Origin: Eubacteriales bacterium
GTDB taxonomy: Bacteria > Bacillota > Clostridia > Lachnospirales > Lachnospiraceae
Length of the DNA stretch: 64,000 nucleotides
Direction: 5' to 3'
Assembly: GCA_030533235.1 (NCBI GenBank)
Contig: JAUNJN010000005.1
Location: 1 to 64,000, forward strand
Position 1 is the stretch's first letter. Every line of letters begins with the position of its first letter. The notes below the pieces were generated by a model. It worked only from the letters and a program-made list of their open reading frames with translations. It had not been told where the DNA came from and did not search any database. The translations under genes were made by a program, and so were the position numbers. This document shows, one piece after another, positions 9,039 to 18,535 of the stretch.

Positions 9039-9070
9039 TTCACTCTAAAAACGCATCTTTTTTTATTTTT
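9017..9070 (+). terminator. Strong intrinsic terminator overlapping the yvyF stop
   Basis: A stem of about 21 bp: the left arm 9017-9038 (AAAGATGCG...AGAGTGA) pairs with 9040-9060, with a single T bulge and almost no loop. A run of T (TTTTTTTATTTTT) follows. It separates the recD2-comFC-yvyF transcript from flgM and makes a separate flgM promoter necessary. Confidence 0.9.
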
Positions 9071-9075
9071 GCTAT

Positions 9076-9101
9076 TATGTTATGAAAAAAACATCCGATA
9101 A
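9076..9101 (+). promoter_or_regulatory. Candidate sigma-28 (SigD/FliA) promoter for flgM
   Basis: CCGATAA at 9095-9101 matches the sigma-28 -10 box, with TATG 15 bp upstream as a weak -35. The spacing equals that of the stronger flagellin promoter (TAAG-N15-CCGATAT). Its place between a strong terminator and flgM fits the known sigma-D control of flgM. Confidence 0.5.
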
Positions 9102-9138
9102 ACTAATTGAGAAAATAATTTTTCAAGGAGGGATAGGT

Positions 9139-9423
9139 ATGCGAATTGGTACGTATAACATGATCAATCAGATCTACGGCTCAAGTAACACAAAGAAATC
9201 AAAAACCGCAAACAGTACCGGATTTGCAAGCTTCAAGGATGAGGTTTCCTTCTCAAGTGCAGGAAAGGATATGCAGGTTGCAAAGAATGCGCTTGCGCAA
9301 ATACCGGATGTACGTGAGGAAAAGATTTCCGATGTGAAATCTAAAATCAATGACGGAACTTATGAAGTAAGCAGTGCAGATCTTGCAAAAAAGCTCATGG
9401 AGCAGTTTGCAATCAAGAAATAA
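9139..9423 (+). CDS. flgM: Anti-sigma-28 factor FlgM
   Basis: A 94-residue FlgM that binds and inhibits the flagellar sigma factor until the hook is complete. The C-terminal half has the FlgM motif (DVREEKISDVKSKINDGTYE, then SADLAKKLMEQF). The N-terminal half is polar and probably disordered, as in the family. The ATG at 9139 follows AAGGAGGG and removes 19 codons of a longer reading frame that lacks a ribosome site. It is the first gene of the late flagellar operon. Confidence 0.92.
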   Translation: MRIGTYNMINQIYGSSNTKKSKTANSTGFASFKDEVSFSSAGKDMQVAKNALAQIPDVREEKISDVKSKINDGTYEVSSADLAKKLMEQFAIKK

Positions 9424-9441
9424 GAAAGGTACGTTTATCCT

Positions 9442-9951
9442 ATGGCAAGCTTAATTGAAAACTTAATTGCAGGATTAAATGAAGAGTATGCAGTGTATGA
9501 GGAGCTTTTAACCGTATCTATGGCAAAGACATCTGCAATTGTTGCAAATGATTTGGACCGTCTTCGTGAGGCGACAGATCGGGAGCAGCTGTTTGTGGAT
9601 ACGCTTACAGGGATGGAAAATACACGCAGACAGACGATGGAGAATATCGCATCGGTATTAAATCGCAAGAATGAGGAGCTTAAGGTGGCGGATATTGTTG
9701 AATTTTTGTCCGGACAACCGGAGTTTTGCGAACCGCTTGCACAGGTTAACGAAAAGCTTGCAAAGATTGCGCGTAAACTAAAGGAAGTCAATGCACACAA
9801 TCAAAATCTCATTCAGGAATCACTCGAAATGATAACGTACAACATTAATCTGTTACAGAATTTAAATCGTGCCCCGGAAACAGCCGAATATTCAAAGGCT
9901 ATGTTTAAGGGTGCGACACGCGGAAATGGTGGATTTGATACGAGGAACTAG
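9442..9951 (+). CDS. flgN: Flagellar chaperone FlgN
   Basis: A 169-residue helical cytoplasmic protein of the FlgN family, the export chaperone for the hook-filament junction proteins FlgK and FlgL. It starts LIENLIAGLNEEYAVYEELL and contains the long amphipathic helices usual in FlgN, with a polar C-terminus. It lies directly before two flgK genes and flgL, its expected clients. B. subtilis has the same position (yvyG/flgN). Confidence 0.88.
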   Translation: MASLIENLIAGLNEEYAVYEELLTVSMAKTSAIVANDLDRLREATDREQLFVDTLTGMENTRRQTMENIASVLNRKNEELKVADIVEFLSGQPEFCEPLAQVNEKLAKIARKLKEVNAHNQNLIQESLEMITYNINLLQNLNRAPETAEYSKAMFKGATRGNGGFDTRN

Positions 9952-9963
9952 GAAGGTGAGCGT

Positions 9964-11784
9964 ATGGCAGGAACGATGGGACGTCTGTCAATCGGTGTTA
10001 CCGGATTGCAGACCAATCAGTACGCATTAAATGCGACAGCACACAACTTAACAAATACGCAGACCGAAGGATACAGCAGACAGCAGGTTTTGCTTACGGA
10101 CAGAACGTATCATACCATCAGCTATCGTGCACAGGGAACGAATCAGACAGGACTTGGTGTTGTGACAGCTGAGATTAAGCAGTCGCGCGACACATTTGCG
10201 GATCTTGCGTATCGCGCAGAGTCCGGGCGTATGGATTATTACAAGGCGCAGTATGAAACAGTCTCCGAGATTGAGACCTATTTTGGTGAGCTTGAGGGAC
10301 AGGATTTTAATACAACAATGAACAATCTCTGGCTTGCAATGCAGGAGGTTCAAAAGGAATCAAACAGTATTGTAACACGCAGCTCTTTGATTGCAACTGC
10401 GCAAAATTTTTTGGAGCGTGTTCAAAATATACGTTCCAGCCTGATTAACTATCAGCGCAATCTCAATGAAAGCATTACCGACCAGGTAAATCGTATCAAC
10501 ACTCTTGCTGAGACAATCAACAAATTAAATGTTGATATCTTAAAAGCAGAGGCGGCCGGTATCGAAAATGCAAACGATTACAGAGATGCGCGCAACCTGG
10601 CAATTGATGAATTGAGCGGGTTGGTAAAGACGGAAACAATTCATAATACGGATGGTACCGTAGAGATTTACATAGAAGGCTCTCTCATGGTAACAAGAGG
10701 GAAAACATACAAGCTTGCGGCAATGAAAATTACGGAGAATGAAGCATTTACGGCGGAGTATCCGTTTACAAAGGATTCGACAGACTATCTTATGCCGGTA
10801 TGGGCGGACGATGAGCGTCCGTTGTTCAATATTGAACGTATCCCATCCACAAATGCGAATTCAGATATAGGATCTCTAAAGGGTCTGATTATGTCACGTG
10901 GGTATTTTGTCAGCAATTTTACGGATGTTCCGGTTAAGCCGGAGAAGCCGGTTGCAGAAAAATATGAAACTGACGCAGAATATCAGGATGCGATGACACA
11001 GTATACAGCAGATTTAAGAGATTATGTCGATAAGCTGGATTATTTCAACAAATATGTTGAGCCATATACAATTACAAACCTCATGGCACAGTTTGACGTT
11101 ATGACACATGCCATGATGACGCAAATCAATGATGTACTTTGTCCGAACAAAGAGGTGACCCTTTTAGGAGGGCAGAAGATTCATATATTGGATGAGGAAA
11201 AGGCCGGTCTTGGTATGGGTATCGGAAATGACTATCCGGGTACTGAGCTTTTTACAAGAAAGGATACGGAGCGTTACACGAGACAGACTATCACGTTGGC
11301 AGACGGAACAGTTCTTGCAAATGCGTATGTTTACAATGAAGAGGATCCAAATGATGTGATGAGCCTGTATTCCTCCGGATATGTTGAGATCAATCCGGAG
11401 CTTCAGAAAAATCCGTCGCTGCTTCCGCTTTCGAGAGTGTCCGGAGAGGAAGCGCAGGAGGTAGCAGATGCCATGCTTGCCCTCTGGGATGTTAAGTTCT
11501 CAACCGTAAGTCCGAACTCGCTTGTGTTTTGTAATTACAAGGATTATTACGCAGGCATGATGGAAGATTTGGCTGACCGCGGATATACATACAATGCGAT
11601 GGCGGAAACGCAGATGCAGACCGTACAGGATATTGAAAATACAAGACAACAGGTACTTGGCGTATCTTCGGATGAGGAATTATCGAATATGATTCGATTC
11701 CAGCATGCATACAATGCATCCTCAAGATACATCAATACCGTATCGGAAATGATTGAACACCTGATAAATACACTGGGCGCATAG
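9964..11784 (+). CDS. flgK: Flagellar hook-associated protein 1 (FlgK, copy 1)
   Basis: A 606-residue hook-filament junction protein exported by the flagellar apparatus. The D0/D1 N-terminus reads LSIGVTGLQTNQYALNATAH then NLTNTQTEGYSRQQV, and the C-terminus ends SNMIRFQHAYNASSRYINTV. The middle (about 230-520) is variable and contains a proline/lysine-rich stretch around 315-335 (DVPVKPEKPVAEKY). GGAAGGTGAG precedes the ATG. It is followed at 16 bp by a second, divergent flgK. Confidence 0.9.
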   Translation: MAGTMGRLSIGVTGLQTNQYALNATAHNLTNTQTEGYSRQQVLLTDRTYHTISYRAQGTNQTGLGVVTAEIKQSRDTFADLAYRAESGRMDYYKAQYETVSEIETYFGELEGQDFNTTMNNLWLAMQEVQKESNSIVTRSSLIATAQNFLERVQNIRSSLINYQRNLNESITDQVNRINTLAETINKLNVDILKAEAAGIENANDYRDARNLAIDELSGLVKTETIHNTDGTVEIYIEGSLMVTRGKTYKLAAMKITENEAFTAEYPFTKDSTDYLMPVWADDERPLFNIERIPSTNANSDIGSLKGLIMSRGYFVSNFTDVPVKPEKPVAEKYETDAEYQDAMTQYTADLRDYVDKLDYFNKYVEPYTITNLMAQFDVMTHAMMTQINDVLCPNKEVTLLGGQKIHILDEEKAGLGMGIGNDYPGTELFTRKDTERYTRQTITLADGTVLANAYVYNEEDPNDVMSLYSSGYVEINPELQKNPSLLPLSRVSGEEAQEVADAMLALWDVKFSTVSPNSLVFCNYKDYYAGMMEDLADRGYTYNAMAETQMQTVQDIENTRQQVLGVSSDEELSNMIRFQHAYNASSRYINTVSEMIEHLINTLGA

Positions 11785-11800
11785 TTAGGAGGTGGCGAAT

Positions 11801-13669
11801 ATGCCTTCACAGTTTTTGGGATTAAATACCGGTCTTTCAGGACTGAATTACTTTCAAAATGTATTGAATACAACTTCACATAACATTTCCAATGTCAATA
11901 CAAAGGGATATTCCAGACAGGAGGTTCTTTCTTCTGCGGCTTCACCTCTTAATATTGTAGCATCCTACGGTATGATGGGTACGGGTGTTTCGGCGACCTC
12001 GATAGAGCGTCAGAGAAATGCATTTTACGATGTAAAATATTGGAAAGCGAATTCCACATACAACAAATACAATGTGGAGCAGGATAACCTAAAGCAGCTG
12101 CAGACTTATATAAATGAAATTGGAGGAAATTCCGGTTATACAAAATGGATTGGAATGCTCTCAAACGCATTGCAGGATGTTGCAGACAATCCATCGGACT
12201 ATACAACGCGTATTTCCTATACATTAACAGCAGATTCCTTTACCGACATGATTAACGAAATGGCGGTAAATTTCCAGCGAACACAGAAAAATATTAATGA
12301 CGAAATCGAGCTTGCGGTCAGTGAAATCAATGGCCTGGCAAAGCAGATTTACGAGCTGACACAGCAGATTATCGGTGTGGAGTTAAGCGGAGCCAATGCC
12401 AACGACCTGCGTGATAAGCGAGGAGTGTGTATCGATAAGCTCTCCGAATATACGACGGTTGAGGTCGAGGAACATACAATTATGTTTGGTGCCGGAAAGG
12501 ATGCGGTAGAGTCTCATGCAGAGGCAATGTCTATCCGCATCAACGGAGTGATTCTCGTAGATGAGATGGAGTATAATGAGCTCATGGTTGTGCCGCGTAG
12601 TGAGCTTTTCAATCAGAACGATGTAGAGGGTCTGGTTGATATATATTGGAAAAACGCAGACGGGAGTGCAGGTGAGAGTTTCCGTCCGACACAGGAACTC
12701 GGTAAGCTTGCCGGATTGTTTGATATTCGTGACGGTAACAACAAGGAGGGCTTTAGCGGAACACTGGTTGCGAAGACCGATATACCGCCGACGGCCAAGA
12801 TCGAGTTGGCGAAGCCACTGCATGTTGACAAATTAAACCTTCCGTCACAGGGAACGATAACCATCAATGGACGTGATTATTATTATGACGGATGGGAAGC
12901 GGCCTATGATGCGGATGGTTATATGAATAACTTTACATTTCTCAATATGACAATGAAGGATTCCAAAGGCGTTGAGATTACAGCGGAGATACCGGATGGG
13001 GCAATTGGATATCCGGGAAGTATCGGAGCCAACAACAGCACAAAGGGAATCCCGTATTATCAGGCGCAGTTAAATGAGATGGTGCGTACATTTTCCCGTT
13101 ATATGAACGAGCTTACAAATCACGGCGTAGATGCAAAGGGTGAGCCGGGAACGGATATGTTTACGGCACTTGATATTTACGGAAACGATTATGTTTTAAA
13201 AAATACCATGACAGGGGCCGGGATTTTGTCTTCGACAGAAGCAAGCTATTACAAGCTGACCGCGCTTAACTGGGAGCTCAATTCCGCATGGAAGACACAG
13301 CCGGACAAGGTGGTTGTATCGTATGCAGAAGATATTGAACAGGGCGATGTAGAGGCACGTCCGATTATTGATAAGATTATCTTCGGAATGACGGACCCGT
13401 CGATGTTTACACAGGGAACTCTGGCGCAGTTTATGCAGGCGATGACGACCAATATGGCGGTCGATATTATGAAGATGCAGGTGTTTACCGACAATCATGA
13501 TGACATTCGTTATACGATTGACAACCAGAGAAAATCCGTATCCGGTGTTGATCAGAACGAAGAGGCATCGAATCTTGTCAAATTTGAGAATTTATATAAC
13601 CTTTCATCGAAGGTTATTTCAATACTAAATGAAGTATATGACAAGCTGATTAATCAGACCGGCGTATAG
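11801..13669 (+). CDS. flgK: Flagellar hook-associated protein 1 (FlgK, copy 2)
   Basis: A 622-residue FlgK-family protein. Its N-terminus (LGLNTGLSGLNYFQNVLNTT, then SHNISNVNTKGYSRQEV) and C-terminus (EASNLVKFENLYNLSSKVIS) are clearly FlgK-like, but it differs from the preceding copy almost everywhere else. AGGAGGTGG at 11787-11795 supports the ATG at 11801 rather than a GTG three codons upstream. Tandem non-identical FlgK proteins could form successive junction rings or alternate at the junction; which is not known. Confidence 0.88.
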   Translation: MPSQFLGLNTGLSGLNYFQNVLNTTSHNISNVNTKGYSRQEVLSSAASPLNIVASYGMMGTGVSATSIERQRNAFYDVKYWKANSTYNKYNVEQDNLKQLQTYINEIGGNSGYTKWIGMLSNALQDVADNPSDYTTRISYTLTADSFTDMINEMAVNFQRTQKNINDEIELAVSEINGLAKQIYELTQQIIGVELSGANANDLRDKRGVCIDKLSEYTTVEVEEHTIMFGAGKDAVESHAEAMSIRINGVILVDEMEYNELMVVPRSELFNQNDVEGLVDIYWKNADGSAGESFRPTQELGKLAGLFDIRDGNNKEGFSGTLVAKTDIPPTAKIELAKPLHVDKLNLPSQGTITINGRDYYYDGWEAAYDADGYMNNFTFLNMTMKDSKGVEITAEIPDGAIGYPGSIGANNSTKGIPYYQAQLNEMVRTFSRYMNELTNHGVDAKGEPGTDMFTALDIYGNDYVLKNTMTGAGILSSTEASYYKLTALNWELNSAWKTQPDKVVVSYAEDIEQGDVEARPIIDKIIFGMTDPSMFTQGTLAQFMQAMTTNMAVDIMKMQVFTDNHDDIRYTIDNQRKSVSGVDQNEEASNLVKFENLYNLSSKVISILNEVYDKLINQTGV

Positions 13670-13690
13670 GATAAATGAGGAGGCGGTTTC

Positions 13691-15220
13691 ATGAGAATTA
13701 CCAATCAGATGGTTACAGGAAATTCTCTGCGCAACATGCAAAAAAGTATGTCTGCAGTGAACAAAAAAACAGAACAGATGACATCCGGCAAGAAAATCGC
13801 GCAGGCTTCCGATGATCCGGTCATTGCGATTCGTGCGCTAAAGCTTCGTACAACCGTAAATCAGCTGGAGCAGTACAAGGACAAAAATATTCCGGATGCA
13901 GAATCGTGGCTGAAGATTACCACGACATCCCTTGACAACATCACAAAGCGTTTGACGGATATCCAGTCATATTGTGTGCAGGGTTCTACGGATTCCTTCA
14001 ACAGTACAAACCGAAGTGCGATTATTGATTCGCTTAAGGAATTGCAGAGTATGCTTTACAGTGAGGGTAATTCAACCTATGCGGGAAGATATATTTTCTC
14101 CGGGTTTAAGACAGATCGCTCCCTCGCATTTACGGAAACGGAGGATACTTCAAAATATTCTTATGATATTACACAGCATTTTACAGCAGCGGCCCTTGAT
14201 ACCAAGAATGTTGTATTAGATGGAGTGGATTACACACAGGTGGATGCGTATATCGCGGATCCGGATACATATAAACAGCCAAATCCCGAGATGGTATACC
14301 GCTTGAATCTTGCATATGAAGGCATTTCCAAAACAAATAACGCAGGCACGAATGTATTGTCACTTGTTGCAAAGGATAAGGATGGAAATACGATTGATCT
14401 GTCAGCCTTTACGCAAACGGTAATTGATACAGACGATGCGGCGGATTACTACCGCGTAGGCAAGGATGATATTCACATCATCAGGGAGACCGGAGAAATC
14501 ATATTCGGTGAGAATGTCTACAATACATTAAAGAGAGCAGACGATATAGCGGTCAGCTATGCGAAAAATACATTTGATGCCGGCGATTTGCGACCGGAGC
14601 ATTATTTTGATTGTACGGCACATATTGTGCAGTCTGACGGTTCGGTAAAGGATATTGATTATGTAAAACCGGAGGCCGGTCAAAAGATTTATTATGAGGT
14701 AAACTTTAATCAGAGCCTGCAGGTCAATACCGAGGGCAATCAGCTCATATCCGAGGAGATGAGCAATGATATCAATGATTTGATTTATACGTTGGAGGAT
14801 TTGAGGGCAGCTGAGGATGCACAGACGAGACTTACGGCGATGCTTAAAGATGTGCAGTACTCCGCGAATGAAGATTCGGTTGCACAAATCAACCGGATGT
14901 TATCGGATATTAATGTAGAGATTGCCGTAAAAAAAGAGAATTTGCAGAAAACATTTTCCAACAATATCAAGAATTTTCAGGGTTATATGTCTGAGGTGTC
15001 CGCGATGCAGTCCGATGTCGGCAGCCGTATGACAAAGCTTGAGATGGTGGAGACGCGTGTGGCTGAACAGTATGCATCCTTTAAGGAACTCAAATCTGTA
15101 AACGAGGATGTGGAAACCGATGAGGCACTGATTGCATTTAAGGAGGCAAATCTCGTCTATGAGTCGGCACTTGCCGCAACCGGAAATGTGATGCGGAAAT
15201 CCTTGTTGGATTATATTTAA
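13691..15220 (+). CDS. flgL: Flagellar hook-associated protein 3 (FlgL)
   Basis: A 509-residue junction protein homologous to flagellin at both ends: N-terminal MRITNQMVTGNSLRNMQKSM and ASDDPVIAIRALKLR, C-terminal ALIAFKEANLVYESALAATG. FlgL is commonly about 300 residues; here roughly 200 extra residues lie between (about 150-370), presumably an outer D2/D3-type domain exposed at the hook-filament junction. GAGGAGG precedes the ATG. It follows the second flgK by 21 bp. Confidence 0.9.
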   Translation: MRITNQMVTGNSLRNMQKSMSAVNKKTEQMTSGKKIAQASDDPVIAIRALKLRTTVNQLEQYKDKNIPDAESWLKITTTSLDNITKRLTDIQSYCVQGSTDSFNSTNRSAIIDSLKELQSMLYSEGNSTYAGRYIFSGFKTDRSLAFTETEDTSKYSYDITQHFTAAALDTKNVVLDGVDYTQVDAYIADPDTYKQPNPEMVYRLNLAYEGISKTNNAGTNVLSLVAKDKDGNTIDLSAFTQTVIDTDDAADYYRVGKDDIHIIRETGEIIFGENVYNTLKRADDIAVSYAKNTFDAGDLRPEHYFDCTAHIVQSDGSVKDIDYVKPEAGQKIYYEVNFNQSLQVNTEGNQLISEEMSNDINDLIYTLEDLRAAEDAQTRLTAMLKDVQYSANEDSVAQINRMLSDINVEIAVKKENLQKTFSNNIKNFQGYMSEVSAMQSDVGSRMTKLEMVETRVAEQYASFKELKSVNEDVETDEALIAFKEANLVYESALAATGNVMRKSLLDYI

Positions 15221-15284
15221 AATGATATGATATAGATTAGTGAATAAATGGGTTCAATTTACTTAGATATGAGGAGGGTGTTAC

Positions 15285-15749
15285 ATGAAGGCAGAAACAA
15301 AGTTTTTCGGAACAATTGATATTGATGATGATAAGATTATAGAGTTTCCGATGGGAATTATCGGGTTTGAGAATCTCAAGAAATTCGCACTCATTTACGA
15401 TGTGGAGCGTGAGGAACGCGGTAAAATCAGCTGGCTTCAGTCGATGGAGGAGCCGCTTATGGTGCTTCCGGTCATTAATCCGGATGAGATTACCGATGAT
15501 GGATATCATCCAATCATCGAGGATGAGCTTATGAAGCAGATCGGAGATCCGGCAGATATGGATTTACTCATTTTGGTAACGATGTCGATTCCTTCGGATC
15601 TGACACAGATGACAGCCAATCTCAAGGGACCGATCATAATCAATACGGCAAACCGCAAGGCGATGCAGGTGATTGCGGAAAATGAAGACTATAAGGTAAA
15701 ATACAATGTATATGATGCCATCGAGCGTCTGAAGAAGGCGGGTGAGTAG
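15285..15749 (+). CDS. fliW: Flagellar assembly factor FliW
   Basis: A 154-residue Fli[21 protein letters not shown] near the start and the [12 protein letters not shown] block in the middle are diagnostic. In B. subtilis FliW binds CsrA and blocks its RNA binding; newly made flagellin titrates FliW away, freeing CsrA to repress flagellin translation. It abuts csrA with one base between stop and start. GAGGAGGGTG supports the ATG. Confidence 0.95.
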   Translation: MKAETKFFGTIDIDDDKIIEFPMGIIGFENLKKFALIYDVEREERGKISWLQSMEEPLMVLPVINPDEITDDGYHPIIEDELMKQIGDPADMDLLILVTMSIPSDLTQMTANLKGPIIINTANRKAMQVIAENEDYKVKYNVYDAIERLKKAGE

Positions 15750-15750
15750 G

Positions 15751-15966
15751 ATGTTAGCATTATCAAGAAAACAGGGAGAATCCATCGTAATCGGTAACAA
15801 TATCGAGATTACGGTGCTTGAGGTAAAGGGCGATCAGGTAAAGCTTGGCATCGCTGCACCAAAGAGTGTGCCTGTCTATCGACAGGAGATTTATGCACAG
15901 ATTAAGGAAGCAAACCGCGAGACGGTAGCAACCCTTGATATGGAGAGCCTGAAGAAGTTATTATAA
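15751..15966 (+). CDS. csrA: Translational regulator CsrA
   Basis: A 71-residue RNA-binding Csr[21 protein letters not shown] start, [20 protein letters not shown] core, and the conserved RQEIYAQI helix. The dimer binds GGA motifs in hairpin loops and near ribosome sites. The ATG at 15751 is chosen over a GTG three codons upstream because it gives the canonical MLxLSRK start. The likely target is the flagellin leader about 3.6 kb downstream. Confidence 0.96.
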   Translation: MLALSRKQGESIVIGNNIEITVLEVKGDQVKLGIAAPKSVPVYRQEIYAQIKEANRETVATLDMESLKKLL

Positions 15967-16100
15967 GTAGTTTTGCCGGATGTCTTGAAATGGCAGACGA
16001 CGAGGTGTAAACTATTTATGCGGTCCTGACGATATATACCGTAGAGGAACAAAAGACAAGCTAAGGATAGCGAAGTTTTATTTACATGGAGGTGTTAGTT

Positions 16101-16553
16101 ATGGCAGTGAAAGGAATCGGAGGCGTAGGAGCCTTAAATGTCAGCAGTAACGTAAAGCAGCCGGTGCAGCGTGCCGGTGTAGACAGTGTGGCAGCAGGTA
16201 GCGGTCATATTCAGGTTGAGACAATTCGTCCGGTTGAGGACAAAAAAGGAAGCGATCAGTTTGGCGATCGTCAGCAGGATACAGAGCGTGGTGTGGTACA
16301 GTCCGAACAGGAGATTGCACCGGACAAGGTAAAGTCTGCAGTTAATGATCTCAATCGTCAGGTGCGTCAGGCAAGCCAGATGAAGCATACACAGTTAAGC
16401 TTTAAATATCACGATGATACCAATCGTATTTCCATTACGGTGACAGACAGTGATACGGATGAGGTCATCCGTGAGATTCCGCCGGAGAAGGCGCTTGACA
16501 TGCTGGCTAAGGCATGGGAGCTTGCAGGTCTTATGGTGGATGAGCGAAGATAG
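16101..16553 (+). CDS. flaG: FlaG-family flagellar protein
   Basis: A 150-residue FlaG protein. The C-terminal 70 residues hold the family motif (LSFKYHDDTNRISITVTDSD, then EVIREIPPEKALDMLAKAWE); the N-terminal half is low-complexity and polar. FlaG affects filament length in several bacteria, but the mechanism is unclear. GGAGGTG at 16088-16094 selects the ATG at 16101 over one at 16086. It sits between csrA and fliD as in related operons. Confidence 0.88.
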   Translation: MAVKGIGGVGALNVSSNVKQPVQRAGVDSVAAGSGHIQVETIRPVEDKKGSDQFGDRQQDTERGVVQSEQEIAPDKVKSAVNDLNRQVRQASQMKHTQLSFKYHDDTNRISITVTDSDTDEVIREIPPEKALDMLAKAWELAGLMVDERR

Positions 16554-16564
16554 GAGGGACTGCT

Positions 16565-18493
16565 ATGAGTTCAGGGATGCGTTTAACCGGTCTCATATCC
16601 GGCATGGATACAGAGAGCATGGTAAAGGAGTTAGTCAAGGCAAGCTCCGGTAAGGTTGATAAAATAAAACAGGAAAAGCAGCTCCTCGAGTGGAAGAAGG
16701 AAGCATGGCAGGGCCTTAATACAAAGCTTTATGATTTCTACAAGACAGAGGTGTCTAATATGCGTCTGACAAGCTCGTTTAGTTCCAAAAAGGCAACAAG
16801 CAGTGATGAGAGCAAGGTGTCTATCAAGGCAGGCGCAAATGCTGCCAACGGCAGTCATTCGGTAGAGGTAAAACAGCTTGCGTCGTCGGCATATTTGACA
16901 GGTTCCAATATTAAGGCTGTCGGTGGCAGCTTTTCGACCTATGCCAAGGCCGGGCTTACGACGAAATTTGCAGATATGACGGATAGTGCAGGAAACAGTC
17001 TCGAATTAACGGGAAAGACAATTACAATTTCTGCCGGAAATGATACAATCGCACCGCTTACATTCGAACTCGGTGGTACCGGTGACAATGGTGTTGAAAG
17101 CATCGATGCATTAAATAAAAAATTAGCAGCAACCACCGGCTATGAAAAGCTTAAGGCCTCGTTTGCGGATGGCAAGCTGACATTTACAAACAATTCTGCA
17201 AAGAAGAATGCAGATGGTGTGGAGGTCGGAGAAATCTATACAATCGAGAGCACTGAGCTCGGGCTTTCAGGAGAGATTACTTACAAGAAAGACGAGGATG
17301 GTAAGGGAAATACATTGTCATCCGATACGGATTTGCGATATTATAAGGAGTTTTCGAGTGCGGATATCAGTCGCTCGACCAAGCTTTCTGATATCGGGAT
17401 TGCGGTTGGTACAACGTTTAGCATCAAGGGAAAGGATTTTGTAGTCGATGCCGAGACGAAGATTTCCGACTTTACCGCCGGGTTGTCACAGCTTGGTGTC
17501 AATGCAAACTTTGATGAGAAGCAGGGACGGTTTTATATCAATGCATCTGCAACCGGTGCAGAATATGATTTTAATCTTACGACATCGGATGACGGGGCAC
17601 TTGATATATTGGGACTCAGCCAGTCGAAGGGAGCAAAGAAGGTTGATGCGAAGGATGCAATTATCGAGTATAACGGCGTGGAGTATACCGGCAGCAGTAA
17701 TACGTTTGAACTAAACGGCTTATCCATTACCGCAAAGGGTGTGACAAACGGCGGAGTAGTACAGGCGGAGGTTGCGTCAGATACGGATGCGGTATACGAT
17801 ACGATTAAGAGCTTTGTAAAGAAATATAATGAGTTAATCGATGAGATGAATACACTCTACAACGAAAAGAAATCGGGATATGATCCATTGACGGATGAGG
17901 AACGCAGCAAGTTGTCCGATACCCAGATTGAGCAGTGGGAAAAGAAGGCAAAGACCGGACTGCTTCGTCGAGATGAGACAATTAACAGTCTGCTTTCTTC
18001 AATGCGTGAGATATTAAATACCGGAATCGAGGTTGTCGATAAGGATGGCAATACACAGAGGTATTCGCTTGCAAAGCTTGGCATCGTAACAGGTGATTAT
18101 ACGGAAAATGGTAAGCTGCATATTTTAGGAGATAAGGATGACCCGATTTATGCGTCGGAGGAGAATAAGCTGAAGGAAGCATTAGAACATAATCCGGAGA
18201 TTTTCTCGCAGGTATTTGTCGGAGATAAGACAAATGAAGGAATCGGAACGAAGTTATACAATTCTTTAAACAAGGCGATGGGACGTAGTGAGACAAGTCG
18301 TTCCCTTACGTTTTATAATGATATCACATTGGAGAAAAGCATTGACGAAAAGGATGATGATATCGACAAATGGAATGACAAGCTTCAGAAGCTTGAGGAC
18401 AAGTACTACAAGCAGTTTGCGGCCATGGAGGCTGCCATGGCAGAGATGCAGGCTCAGCAGTCGTACCTTTCATCGCTGATGGGAGGAGCATAA
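16565..18493 (+). CDS. fliD: Flagellar filament cap protein FliD
   Basis: A 642-residue hook-associated protein 2, which forms the cap that folds flagellin at the filament tip. The N-terminal LTGLISGMDTESMVKELVKA and the WQGLNTKLYDFY coiled coil are diagnostic, as are the C-terminal YNELIDEMNTLYNEK region and final long helix (EDKYYKQFAAMEAAMAEMQA). The middle is a variable outer domain. AGGAGG is just upstream of the ATG. It is followed by fliS. Confidence 0.94.
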   Translation: MSSGMRLTGLISGMDTESMVKELVKASSGKVDKIKQEKQLLEWKKEAWQGLNTKLYDFYKTEVSNMRLTSSFSSKKATSSDESKVSIKAGANAANGSHSVEVKQLASSAYLTGSNIKAVGGSFSTYAKAGLTTKFADMTDSAGNSLELTGKTITISAGNDTIAPLTFELGGTGDNGVESIDALNKKLAATTGYEKLKASFADGKLTFTNNSAKKNADGVEVGEIYTIESTELGLSGEITYKKDEDGKGNTLSSDTDLRYYKEFSSADISRSTKLSDIGIAVGTTFSIKGKDFVVDAETKISDFTAGLSQLGVNANFDEKQGRFYINASATGAEYDFNLTTSDDGALDILGLSQSKGAKKVDAKDAIIEYNGVEYTGSSNTFELNGLSITAKGVTNGGVVQAEVASDTDAVYDTIKSFVKKYNELIDEMNTLYNEKKSGYDPLTDEERSKLSDTQIEQWEKKAKTGLLRRDETINSLLSSMREILNTGIEVVDKDGNTQRYSLAKLGIVTGDYTENGKLHILGDKDDPIYASEENKLKEALEHNPEIFSQVFVGDKTNEGIGTKLYNSLNKAMGRSETSRSLTFYNDITLEKSIDEKDDDIDKWNDKLQKLEDKYYKQFAAMEAAMAEMQAQQSYLSSLMGGA

Positions 18494-18535
18494 AATATTT
18501 TGCTTGATTAAAATCACACAAGGAGGCTTAATTGT

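Noticed and set aside
11792-11800. GTG start for the second flgK
   Set aside because: It lies inside the AGGAGGTGG ribosome site; the ATG at 11801 has correct spacing.
16008-16035. Sigma-28-like promoter before flaG (TAAA...ACGATAT)
   Set aside because: The gap is 17 bp rather than 15, the -10 lacks the first C, and flaG is within a continuous operon, so there is too little support to list it.
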